From contig NZ_JAUOQT010000004.1 in the NCBI RefSeq assembly GCF_030547245.1, positions 129,001 through 193,000 of the forward strand: DNA of 64,000 bases, in the 5' to 3' direction. Positions within the stretch are counted from its first letter, which is position 1. Each line of letters opens with the position of its first letter. The notes under the pieces were generated by a model. It made no database searches, was not told the origin of the DNA, and was given only the letters and a program-made list of their open reading frames with translations. Shown here in pieces: positions 1 to 8,158 of this stretch. The DNA comes from Oceanihabitans sp. 2_MG-2023 (GTDB lineage Bacteria; Bacteroidota; Bacteroidia; Flavobacteriales; Flavobacteriaceae). Position numbers and translations under genes: made by a program.

Positions 1-282
1 GTAGATGGTAATTATTTAGAAACGCTAGATGAAAAAGGTCGGAGAATTAAACGAGCGTATTGTAAGGCTGATTTTTTAGGCAACTCTAGTGATATTGTGG
101 TAGTTAAAGATGGTAATTATATAGAGGTTTTAAATGCAGACTTAAAAAGATTATCGCGTAGCTACATAAAAGCAGACCAATTTTTGGCTGTTTCTGGAGA
201 CACTTTTTCTATTCAAAATGGAAACTATGCAGAAACGTATGATGCTAAAGGAAAACGAATCAGTAGAAATTATTCAAAATAA
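1..282 (+). CDS. C-terminal part of a short-repeat protein (5' end outside window)
   Basis: The reading frame is open from base 1, so the start lies upstream; 93 residues are visible. They consist of three copies of a roughly 35-36-residue unit with the core GNYxExxDxKGxRxxRxY (residues 4-20, 39-55, 75-91). Two spacers share a KADxFL motif. The pattern of short alternating hydrophobic strands suggests a beta-repeat protein, possibly propeller-like, but I do not recognise a named family. The stop is three bases before the start of the KAP ATPase gene, so the two are almost certainly co-transcribed. Function is unknown; the ATPase neighbour only suggests a shared role. Confidence 0.75.
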   Translation, partial: VDGNYLETLDEKGRRIKRAYCKADFLGNSSDIVVVKDGNYIEVLNADLKRLSRSYIKADQFLAVSGDTFSIQNGNYAETYDAKGKRISRNYSK

Positions 283-285
283 AGA

Positions 286-2247
286 ATGAGTACATCCAGT
301 ATTATAGACGTGCCTAAAAAAGCACAAGATAAAGATCAATTAGGTATAGATGCCTACAAAAACGGTTTAACAGGTTTTATAAATACAGCGCAAACACCAC
401 TCACTATTGCCATACAAGGAGAATGGGGTAGTGGGAAAACTTCACTAATGAATGCTATAAGGCATGATTTGTGTGAAAATGAAAATAGCTTTTTTGGTAT
501 TTGGATAAACACTTGGGAATATTCGTTGCTTACAGACGAGTATACCACGATGACGAATATTATTCAAGGTATTATTTCTTCGGTTATACAGGTTTTGGAA
601 AAGGATAAGAACCAAAACCTAGAAGATTTAAAGAAAAAAGCTGTTGGCTTTTTTAAAGCCGCAGCACGTAGTGCCGCAAAAATGGGAGCTAATGCAGCAA
701 CCGCTGGTATTGCAGGAGATGCTACCGATGCTTTTTTTGAAGCTGCAGATAAACAATCGTCTTTGCGCGAGTTACACACCGAGTTACAGAAGCAAATTAA
801 CCAAACTATTGAGCACAATGAGAACGCCAAAGGGTTCTTGTTTTTTATAGATGATTTAGATCGTATCAATCCACCTGTAGCAGTGCAAATACTAGAGCTG
901 CTAAAAAATATCTTCGATTTAGAGAATTGTATTTTTATGTTAGCCATAGATTATGATGTGGTTGTTAAAGGTTTGGAACCAAAATTTGGTAAAAAAACAG
1001 CTGAGAATGAACGCGAGTTTCGATCTTTCTTTGAAAAAATTATCCAGTTACCTTTTACCATGCCTATTGGTCAATATCGTGTTAACGATTTAATTATTGA
1101 TAATTTAAAGCAACTGCAATATTTTAACGAAGGGGAGCTTACACCAGATATTTCAGATGTTATTGTAGATATTAGTAATCTTACCGTGGGTTCTAATCCA
1201 AGGGCTATTAAGCGTTTACTAAACAGTTTATCTTTAGTACGAAGTATTATGATTGCTGTAGAGAAAGATAGTAAGCCTTCAGCCTTTGAGCAGCTTATAA
1301 ATATAGGTGTCTTTAGCATTCAAATTGCATACCCTTTAATCTTTAAAGTATTAGAACGGTTTCCAGATTTTACGGCTTGGAATGATGAGGTTGTGGAAAC
1401 CTTTAAGTTAAAAACTATAGACGCTAGTTTAAAAGAAAAACTGTCGCAGAATGAATATTTTGATGAAGAGTGGGAACAGGTGTTGTATCAATTGTGTCAG
1501 CGCGAAACGTTTTTAAGTAATCGCGCAATGCAAATTTCTAGGCTTTTTAACACCTTAAAAAATCGTATAGAACTCAATGCTACCAATGTTTCTAATGATA
1601 CGGATCAGACCGAATCACAGGATGTTACTTTACTAGATGTAATGACTAATGCCATTCAAATAGCATCCGTTACTAGTTATGATAACAATATTGAAGAGCC
1701 AAAGGCAAAAGAAATACATAAATCTGGATTTTTAAAAGGTTTAAGAGAACGCATTAAAAATAATTTAATGCAACAAGCGGCATCTAAAAATATAGAGATT
1801 CTATACCAACAAAAGGCTGTGAAATCTAACTTGACTTTCTTGATACAAAAAGGAAAACACAGGTATCGTTTAGATTTCTCGGTGCATACCAGTGCTAAAG
1901 AATATAGTATACTAGCACGTTACGGTAGTTGGTATTTTGTAAAAGCCATACATAACGATTTTTACAAAAACCTAGAAGAGCCCGAAGCAAAGGAATTAAA
2001 TGCAAAAGAACGCTTTGAAGGCATGCTACTTAAGATGGAAGAACTTAATAAAGAACTCCCTGAAAATTACGAGCTTAATCATAATGTATTAACAAACGAT
2101 AAACACAATACGGTTGTGGCTACCATGAATGTGAAAACACCAAACGCATGGGCTTTTATTAAAGATCAACAAGAGCTAGACATCTACTTAGATAAAATAA
2201 TAAAGTTTTTAGAAGCTGTTAGAGATATAAAGATTGGTAATAGTTAA
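286..2247 (+). CDS. KAP family P-loop ATPase
   Basis: A 653-aa protein with Walker A GEWGSGKT at residues 45-52 and a KAP-type Walker B FFIDDLDR at about 186-193. Between them lies the long helical, alanine-rich insertion (about 110-170) common in KAP NTPases, where membrane-associated helices often occur; here it is only moderately hydrophobic. The last 150 residues, from about 490, look like a separate alpha/beta domain that I cannot name. KAP ATPases are scattered among bacteria and several act in phage exclusion, the classic case being PifA of the F plasmid. That link here is by family and neighbourhood only. The gene starts three bases after the repeat-protein stop and is followed by a terminator, so it probably forms its own transcript apart from the downstream helicase cassette. 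Confidence 0.85.
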   Translation: MSTSSIIDVPKKAQDKDQLGIDAYKNGLTGFINTAQTPLTIAIQGEWGSGKTSLMNAIRHDLCENENSFFGIWINTWEYSLLTDEYTTMTNIIQGIISSVIQVLEKDKNQNLEDLKKKAVGFFKAAARSAAKMGANAATAGIAGDATDAFFEAADKQSSLRELHTELQKQINQTIEHNENAKGFLFFIDDLDRINPPVAVQILELLKNIFDLENCIFMLAIDYDVVVKGLEPKFGKKTAENEREFRSFFEKIIQLPFTMPIGQYRVNDLIIDNLKQLQYFNEGELTPDISDVIVDISNLTVGSNPRAIKRLLNSLSLVRSIMIAVEKDSKPSAFEQLINIGVFSIQIAYPLIFKVLERFPDFTAWNDEVVETFKLKTIDASLKEKLSQNEYFDEEWEQVLYQLCQRETFLSNRAMQISRLFNTLKNRIELNATNVSNDTDQTESQDVTLLDVMTNAIQIASVTSYDNNIEEPKAKEIHKSGFLKGLRERIKNNLMQQAASKNIEILYQQKAVKSNLTFLIQKGKHRYRLDFSVHTSAKEYSILARYGSWYFVKAIHNDFYKNLEEPEAKELNAKERFEGMLLKMEELNKELPENYELNHNVLTNDKHNTVVATMNVKTPNAWAFIKDQQELDIYLDKIIKFLEAVRDIKIGNS

Positions 2248-2270
2248 GTAGGTTTCAATTATAAAAAAAC

Positions 2271-2310
2271 AAGCAGAATATTTTCTATGAAATATTTTGC
2301 TTTTTTTATT
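2271..2310 (+). terminator. Rho-independent terminator after KAP ATPase
   Basis: AAGCAGAATATTT and AAATATTTTGCTT form a stem around a short loop, followed by a run of T. It separates the KAP gene from the helicase cassette. Confidence 0.75.
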
Positions 2311-2413
2311 TTAAATAATACACTTAAGTAATAAATTATTTAAAATGTAATATATTACTTAATGATTAAAAAATTATATTGTTATTGTATTGGTAATTAG
2401 GTGTTTTTTAAAA

Positions 2414-2428
2414 TGGTATGAGGATTGG
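2414..2428 (+). promoter_or_regulatory. Candidate sigma54 (-24/-12) promoter
   Basis: TGGTATGAGGATTGG matches the sigma54 layout TGGCAC-N5-TTGC: GG and the -12 dinucleotide are exactly 10 bases apart, and TGG and TTG are both present. The -12 C is replaced by G and the -24 CAC by TAT, so this is an imperfect site. It lies 32 bases before the ATG at 2460, a sensible distance, and the cassette it would drive ends with a sigma54-dependent activator. No clear Bacteroidota -7 box was seen in the gap. Confidence 0.35.
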
Positions 2429-2459
2429 TTTATGGTGTGTGAATTTAAAAACATATACA

Positions 2460-2750
2460 ATGAAAAACATTCTTAATTACAAGTTAACACATCATTTTGA
2501 AGAAAGATTAAACCAAAGACAAATAGATCCTTTTTTGGTCTCTATGTGTCTTGTTAAAGGGGATATTAAGATGATGAAAAAAAATAAAATAGAATTTACA
2601 CTTTCTAAAGATGCTATTAAGCAAGCTATAGCACAAGGTTATATGTTGGCTAGAGATTGTCTTGGTATAACAAGTTTAACGGTAGTAGTGAGAAAAAATA
2701 TATTAATAACCACATTTGCTAAGTTTGGCGATACAGGGATAAGTAATTAA
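2460..2750 (+). CDS. Small DUF4258-like protein
   Basis: A 96-aa protein. It begins with a THHFEERLNQRQI segment and ends with a hydrophobic strand VVVRKNILITTFAKFGDTG. This arrangement (H..eR...R.I near the start, VVV...I.T near the end) resembles DUF4258, a small family related in shape to BrnT-type toxins; the assignment is by pattern only. An in-frame ATG at 2418 would add 14 residues, but it lies inside the candidate sigma54 promoter, so the ATG at 2460 is preferred. It is the first gene of the cassette, with only two bases between its stop and the helicase start. It may be a nuclease-like, toxin-like or RNA-binding component; no catalytic role is shown. Confidence 0.6.
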   Translation: MKNILNYKLTHHFEERLNQRQIDPFLVSMCLVKGDIKMMKKNKIEFTLSKDAIKQAIAQGYMLARDCLGITSLTVVVRKNILITTFAKFGDTGISN

Positions 2751-2752
2751 TT

Positions 2753-5596
2753 ATGAGTGAAGAAAATAAAGCAAACTTGCACTATGCTAACTCTGTAGTA
2801 ACTGATGATAATGATTTTTCAAAAGGAAAGATTTTAGATGGTGTTAGTTATGGATTAAGGGATTATGAAAACTATCTTAATAATAGTATACGTGTTATAC
2901 AAAAAGATAGAGCTATTAAAATACCTTTAAAATTAAAAGAAAAAAGGTATTATATACTATTCAATGATTTTTCTACCGAAGATTCAGAAGCAATTAAAAA
3001 CACAATATTCACAAAAAAAATAAAGAAGGTATTAATAAATAATTCAGAAAAAGCAGTTCAAATTAGTCATGTAAGTGATAAAGAAAAATATATAGTAGTA
3101 AAAACAAATACTCATGTTAATACAATAACATTAAAATTATCTTCTAAATCTATTTCTCTATCATTAAAAATGGCAATAGTTTATGCTGTTGGTTTAGATG
3201 ACCTTAAAGAAAGGGATGCGAAAAAAGTGGAGTCCGAATTATTTGAAAGAGGAGTTAAAACTGTTTATACAGAACAGCCAGGTGCTAATGTAAGAAGTAA
3301 TAAAGCTAATGCTGTTTATGTGAAATCACGTAATGAACCTGAAAAGTATATAGTTTTAGATGAATCGGAGGAAATTGAATATGTGTACTTAAAAGCAGAT
3401 GATTATCAATTACAAATGCAATTAAAGGCTATTCGTAATTTAAAAAATAAACCTAGATTAGAACATACTCCTTTGCAAAAGCTCTTTGATTTATCTTATA
3501 AGGCAAAATCTTTTTTCGAAGAAAATATGGAATATGATAATCGAGAGCTGAAATTTCAAATTTTAAATAAGCCTGATGAATTTGATGGTACCATTGAGCA
3601 ACAAAATTTTGTGAAAAAGGCTTTAAGAACTAAAGATTTTGCTTTATTAGAAGGCCCTCCTGGTTCAGGTAAAACTACTGCTATTATTGAGTTAATTATT
3701 CAACTAATAAAGCAAAATAAACGTGTTTTGTTAGTGTCAGCAACACATGTTGCTGTAGATAATGTAATACATCGCATTCTTACTACGTATAAAGAACAAT
3801 GTCAAGGCTTGGTTGTCCCAATTAGAATTGCTTCAGATGTAGATAGTATTAGAAAAGAAAGTGTAGAGCCTTATGAGTTGAATAGTTTTATAGATACAAC
3901 AAAAGTTGAAATAGCTAGAAATATAAGGTCAAAAAATGTTAAGGAAAGTGGTAAAACATTATTAGAAAGTATAACAAAATCAGAATCCAGCTTTGATGAT
4001 GTCATCCTAAAATCAGCAAATTTAGTTGGAGGAACTATGATTGGAATTCTAAAGCATCCCGATATTAAAAAAGGAGGTATTCAAGAAATGTTTGATGTAA
4101 TGATAGTAGATGAAAGTTCTAAGGTTACTTTTCTAGATTTTATAGTTCCTGCATTGTATGCTAAGAAATGGATACTAGTTGGTGATGTAAAGCAATTGTC
4201 TCCATATACCGAAGATGACTTTATTAATGAAAATATTGATGCTGTTATAAAAAATAAAGAAGATAAGAAAAAACTTGTTTCTGCTTATGAAGTAAATAAA
4301 AAATTACTTTCAAATGAAATATGGAATAAAAAAAGTGTGAAGGTTTTATTTTCTAAAAATCATAATGAAAGCGATTTTGAAAATCATGAAGTTTTTAAAA
4401 TACCATCAAGCTTTGAAAATACAGAAGCGAATATATTAAAACTAAATAGTGTTGATTTAGTTATTAGTGAACCTACTAAAAAGCATAAAAAAATCATTGC
4501 AAATAATCTATTTGTAAAAGCGCAATTATTTGAAGATAAAATAGATGAAATCGCTTTTAAAAATAGACAAGTTTCTTTTCATAAAAAGAAGAAGCGTTAT
4601 AATAATAAGTCATTTTATCCTTATGAGTTTATAACGGGTAAAAATGAAGAGTGGAAAGAGTTGGTTGGTAGTAATTTAAGTCAGATGTATCAATATCGAT
4701 TTGATCCTGATTTAAATAAGGAATTAGCTAATGCGTTTGATGTACTGGTGCCAGAAGTATATCAAGAAAATATTGAAAAAATTAGAAGAGTTGCCTTGCC
4801 CTCTATATTGGAGTTGTTGCAAATCGGAGTTGGAGAAAAATCTAGAGAAACAAAAAATGGTGAGCGATATGTAGAGGATAAGTTGATTTATAAAGGATTC
4901 AATCATTTTTCAAGGATAAAAGAAAATAAGTTTCAAACCTTATCTTATCAACATAGAATGGAAGAGGAAATAGCTAACCTTTCTAGAGAGCATTTTTATA
5001 ATAATGATAATTTATATACTGCAAATACAGTTGTTAAAAGGAGGAGTCCTATTGCGTGGTTTAAGTCCAATGAGGATAAAGTGATTTGGGTAACTAATAA
5101 GGATGAGACATTTAGAAAACGCAATAAAAAAGGGGAATCAAAAAATATAAACCCAACAGAAGTTAAACAAATAATAAGTGAGTTGGAGCAATTTATTAAA
5201 CAAGCAAAATTAAATCCAAAAAGTAATAATGAGAAGTATGAAATAGCTGTTTTAACTTTTTATAGAGCACAAGTTATAGAGCTGAAAACAGAACTACGAC
5301 AACTTACAAATCAAAGGAATAAACACAAGTTTTTTACTACGGGTAATGTTGAAATAACATTGAGTACTGTTGATAAGTTTCAAGGGGATGAAGCAGATAT
5401 GGTGTTGTTGTCATTTACAAAAGCAACAAAAAAGGCTTTTTATAATAGTCCGAATAGATTAAATGTAGCGCTAACACGAGCGCGTTATAAGTTGATGCTT
5501 TATGGTAATCAAAATTGGTTATCAAGGAATGCTCAGCTGGAAGCACTTAGAGCAATTGCGAGTTCAGTAGGTAATATTAAACAAATAAGAGAATGA
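2753..5596 (+). CDS. SF1 helicase, Upf1/COG1112-like
   Basis: A 947-aa superfamily 1 helicase. Walker A GPPGSGKT is at residues 301-308, motif II reads DESS at 453-456 (usually DEAS/DEAA in Upf1-like enzymes), motif III GDVKQLSP follows, and VDKFQGDEADMV plus NVALTRAR (904-911) are motifs V and VI. An insertion of about 200 residues separates motif III from motif IV. The 270 residues before Walker A form an unrecognised N-terminal region. The family unwinds RNA or DNA using ATP. Prokaryotic COG1112 helicases next to PLD nucleases are the core of the Mokosh anti-phage systems; here the PLD protein is two genes downstream. No kinase domain, as in type I Mokosh, is visible. The gene overlaps the next by four bases (ATGA). 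Confidence 0.9.
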   Translation: MSEENKANLHYANSVVTDDNDFSKGKILDGVSYGLRDYENYLNNSIRVIQKDRAIKIPLKLKEKRYYILFNDFSTEDSEAIKNTIFTKKIKKVLINNSEKAVQISHVSDKEKYIVVKTNTHVNTITLKLSSKSISLSLKMAIVYAVGLDDLKERDAKKVESELFERGVKTVYTEQPGANVRSNKANAVYVKSRNEPEKYIVLDESEEIEYVYLKADDYQLQMQLKAIRNLKNKPRLEHTPLQKLFDLSYKAKSFFEENMEYDNRELKFQILNKPDEFDGTIEQQNFVKKALRTKDFALLEGPPGSGKTTAIIELIIQLIKQNKRVLLVSATHVAVDNVIHRILTTYKEQCQGLVVPIRIASDVDSIRKESVEPYELNSFIDTTKVEIARNIRSKNVKESGKTLLESITKSESSFDDVILKSANLVGGTMIGILKHPDIKKGGIQEMFDVMIVDESSKVTFLDFIVPALYAKKWILVGDVKQLSPYTEDDFINENIDAVIKNKEDKKKLVSAYEVNKKLLSNEIWNKKSVKVLFSKNHNESDFENHEVFKIPSSFENTEANILKLNSVDLVISEPTKKHKKIIANNLFVKAQLFEDKIDEIAFKNRQVSFHKKKKRYNNKSFYPYEFITGKNEEWKELVGSNLSQMYQYRFDPDLNKELANAFDVLVPEVYQENIEKIRRVALPSILELLQIGVGEKSRETKNGERYVEDKLIYKGFNHFSRIKENKFQTLSYQHRMEEEIANLSREHFYNNDNLYTANTVVKRRSPIAWFKSNEDKVIWVTNKDETFRKRNKKGESKNINPTEVKQIISELEQFIKQAKLNPKSNNEKYEIAVLTFYRAQVIELKTELRQLTNQRNKHKFFTTGNVEITLSTVDKFQGDEADMVLLSFTKATKKAFYNSPNRLNVALTRARYKLMLYGNQNWLSRNAQLEALRAIASSVGNIKQIRE

Positions 5597-6663
5597 TATT
5601 AAATAAAGATATAAATATAAATAAATACAGAGTACTAGCAGACTATAAAGTAAAAGTGAAAAAATCTCCTTTTATGTCCGTTTTACAGTTAGCAAAAGAA
5701 GAATTAGGTGAATTGACTGCAGAAATTCTTTATGAAAAGTTAATGAAACCTTTATCTGTAAAAGCATGTGAGAACTTATTGATTAGGCTTGTTTCTATGG
5801 GGTATTTTGAAAAAGGTTTTAATGGGATTATTGAAGGTGATGAAAACGAATGGTTAGCTGAAAATAAAAATGATTTTTATCAATTAACTCCATTTGGATT
5901 CCAATCCATTGATACTAAAGAGTTCTATGACACAAGAAATGGTCTTTTAGAAATTTGGATAGCAGAGGATAATGCATTTACAACTAAAATTGTGAAAATT
6001 GTAGAATTGAGATATGATGAAGACAAAGAACAGGAAACTCAATATATTACTAATGAATTATTATCTTTAATAAAAAAGACACAAGTTATTAAGCTTAAAA
6101 ATGATGCATTTACTATTGATAAAATAGAATCTCAGGTTAAATTTTTTAGTTCGAATAAAGAGGTTTTAACAGTTGTATTTGAAGAGAGTAATTATATGAT
6201 TCAATTGGCTAATTTTTCGCAGTACATTGAAGAAGAAAAACAAAAAGCTATAGCTTCTATTTTAAAAAGTGAGTTTAGATCTAATTATTTACAGCAAGAA
6301 CATATTGTTTTAACTGACTTTAAGAATAATAATCTTTCATTAGTTGGGGATCATAAAATAGAAAGACCCGTTTTTAAAGAAACCTTTTTTAATGCCATCA
6401 CTATTCCTAATGTAACAGTAAGCCCTAAAAATAGAAAGGAAGCTAAAAGCTGGTTTCAAGCTAAGCTAAAGCAAGGAATTAACAAGTATTTTGTGTCTGA
6501 TGAGGAGTTTAGAAAATATGAAAATGAAATAGCCAACGAATTTCAGTTGTTTAAAAAAGAGTTATCAAATACCATAAGCAGGCAACAATTATTAGAACTG
6601 ATAGGGGAAGAAGATTTTTATAAAAAGGCAAAATTAGAAACTATAGATTATTTAAATTATTAA
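5593..6663 (+). CDS. Unrecognised cassette protein, possible N-terminal winged helix
   Basis: A 356-aa acidic, soluble protein with no signal peptide or membrane segment. Residues about 25-75 read like a winged-helix domain: helices containing SVLQLAKEELGE, LYEKLMKPLS and ACENLLIRLVSMGYF, followed by a short hairpin. The remainder is mixed alpha/beta with a coiled, lysine-rich C-terminal third (about 280-345). I recognise no family. Its start overlaps the helicase stop by four bases, so it is translationally coupled and likely works with the helicase, for example as a DNA/RNA-binding adaptor. That role is inference. Confidence 0.75.
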   Translation: MILNKDININKYRVLADYKVKVKKSPFMSVLQLAKEELGELTAEILYEKLMKPLSVKACENLLIRLVSMGYFEKGFNGIIEGDENEWLAENKNDFYQLTPFGFQSIDTKEFYDTRNGLLEIWIAEDNAFTTKIVKIVELRYDEDKEQETQYITNELLSLIKKTQVIKLKNDAFTIDKIESQVKFFSSNKEVLTVVFEESNYMIQLANFSQYIEEEKQKAIASILKSEFRSNYLQQEHIVLTDFKNNNLSLVGDHKIERPVFKETFFNAITIPNVTVSPKNRKEAKSWFQAKLKQGINKYFVSDEEFRKYENEIANEFQLFKKELSNTISRQQLLELIGEEDFYKKAKLETIDYLNY

Positions 6664-6667
6664 GGAG
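6662..6667 (+). promoter_or_regulatory. Strong Shine-Dalgarno AAGGAG before PLD gene
   Basis: AAGGAG lies six bases before the ATG at 6674. Most genes in this window have no Shine-Dalgarno sequence, as usual in flavobacteria, so a near-perfect one here is unusual. It may raise synthesis of the PLD protein within the cassette. Confidence 0.6.
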
Positions 6668-6673
6668 AAAGCA

Positions 6674-8158
6674 ATGAAAGAATTAGTTTATAAAAAGAGT
6701 TTCGAAAATAAAAAGGTGCTTCATAATGTTTTTGTTCCTACAAATAAAGAATGGATAAGTACAGAAAATGATGATTTATCAATAATAGAATCTGGAAAAA
6801 ATGGTGTGTTATTTAATAAAATAATTGCAGATATCCATAATGCTCAAGTAATGATATGTCTACAATCCTTTTTAATTCAAGACACTAAAATAATAGATGC
6901 TTTATTAAAAGCGAAGCAAGAAAGAGGTGTTAAGATTTTTGTTATGGGCTGTGCAGAAGCAAAGCTAGAAGCGAACCCTTATGGAGAAGAAGATAGTTTT
7001 ATAACAAAAGGATATAAAACAATGTTGGAGGAGAAGTTTAAAAACAACTTCGTGCACAGACAAGCAGGAAATCTACACGCAAAATTTATTTTAATAGACC
7101 CCAAAACAAATCCAAAAGGATATCTTTTTACAGGAAACTTTAACTTAAAACCTTTTTATGAAAATCCAGAATTAGCTATACAACTCTCAATGGCTAAAAC
7201 AAAAGAACTCTTTCAGGTATTTGTGCATCATTTTTGGAATCATACAACAGATGAACAAACGCAATCCTCTCATTTTGATAAGGTAAAGCCTATTAATAAA
7301 TTTGAAACAGTTGTTTTAAAACAGATTTTACTCACCTCTCCAAATAAAGATTTGTGTAACTTAAAAACGACTTTATTAGAAGTAATATTAAAAGCAGAAA
7401 AAGAGATCCAGGTTTCTACATTTGGTTTAGATATTAATCATGAACTATCACAGGGTATTTTAGATAAGCTTAAAGAAGGAGTAAAAGTTACTGTTTTTTG
7501 TAGACCAAGATTAAAAACTATAAATGGACATATTGAAATTTTGGCAAAACATGGGGCAAAGGTGTTTTGTCACCCGCTAATTCATGCTAAATCTATAGTT
7601 GTGGATAATACAGAAGCTTATGTTTTTTCAGCTAATTTTGAAGAGTATGGTATGGATACAGGTTTTGAAGTTGGGTTGAAATTAATAATGAAGCAAAGAA
7701 ATGATTTATTAAAAATATATGATAATTGGAAAAATACGTTTCCGTATGAATACTTTAATGAAAGAAAACTAACAGAAATAGATAGTTATCAAGTACTAGA
7801 TAGAGAAAGTAGGTTGAAGTCTATTATTAAAATCGAAGAAGAACGTTTTGTTGCTAAAAAGCAACACGCAAAAACACTAAATGAATTGTTAGCTTTTTTC
7901 TCAATAAACGAACCAAAAGATTCTCTGTTAAAAATAGAACATGTAGAAGTGGTAGCTAAGTTAGATACACTAGAAAAGTATACTAAAGTTAAAGTTATTA
8001 GTAAAGTAGCAGAGTTAGTAGAGATCCAAATAGGACGTAGTAAGAAAAATAAAACAGAAAAAGTATTATTGTTTGATGTTAAAGAAGAAGATCGTATTAT
8101 CAGTTTATTACCAGATTTAGCAAAAGACTATAAAAATTTTAAAATTTATGCAAAATGA
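6674..8158 (+). CDS. Phospholipase D-family protein with two HKD motifs
   Basis: A 494-aa protein with two PLD catalytic half-sites. The first is H135-A-K137 with D142 followed by TGNFN; the second is H304-A-K306 with D311 followed by SANFE. Both HxKxxxxD cores are intact, so a complete active site can form within one chain. PLD enzymes cleave phosphodiester bonds; bacterial members without a signal peptide next to helicases are often nucleases, as in DISARM and Mokosh. The C-terminal 130 residues are a separate charged domain that I do not recognise. The gene has a strong ribosome binding site and overlaps the activator gene by four bases. Confidence 0.85.
   Translation: MKELVYKKSFENKKVLHNVFVPTNKEWISTENDDLSIIESGKNGVLFNKIIADIHNAQVMICLQSFLIQDTKIIDALLKAKQERGVKIFVMGCAEAKLEANPYGEEDSFITKGYKTMLEEKFKNNFVHRQAGNLHAKFILIDPKTNPKGYLFTGNFNLKPFYENPELAIQLSMAKTKELFQVFVHHFWNHTTDEQTQSSHFDKVKPINKFETVVLKQILLTSPNKDLCNLKTTLLEVILKAEKEIQVSTFGLDINHELSQGILDKLKEGVKVTVFCRPRLKTINGHIEILAKHGAKVFCHPLIHAKSIVVDNTEAYVFSANFEEYGMDTGFEVGLKLIMKQRNDLLKIYDNWKNTFPYEYFNERKLTEIDSYQVLDRESRLKSIIKIEEERFVAKKQHAKTLNELLAFFSINEPKDSLLKIEHVEVVAKLDTLEKYTKVKVISKVAELVEIQIGRSKKNKTEKVLLFDVKEEDRIISLLPDLAKDYKNFKIYAK

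Noticed and set aside
2391-2405. Alternative sigma54 site TGGTAATTAGGTG
   Set aside because: The -12 part reads TGTT, with no GC at the right spacing.
2418-2459. Upstream ATG for the DUF4258-like gene
   Set aside because: It overlaps the candidate promoter and adds residues without family likeness; 2460 preferred.
2753-5596. Fused kinase domain as in type I Mokosh helicases
   Set aside because: The 300 residues before Walker A lack glycine-loop, HRD and DFG kinase motifs.
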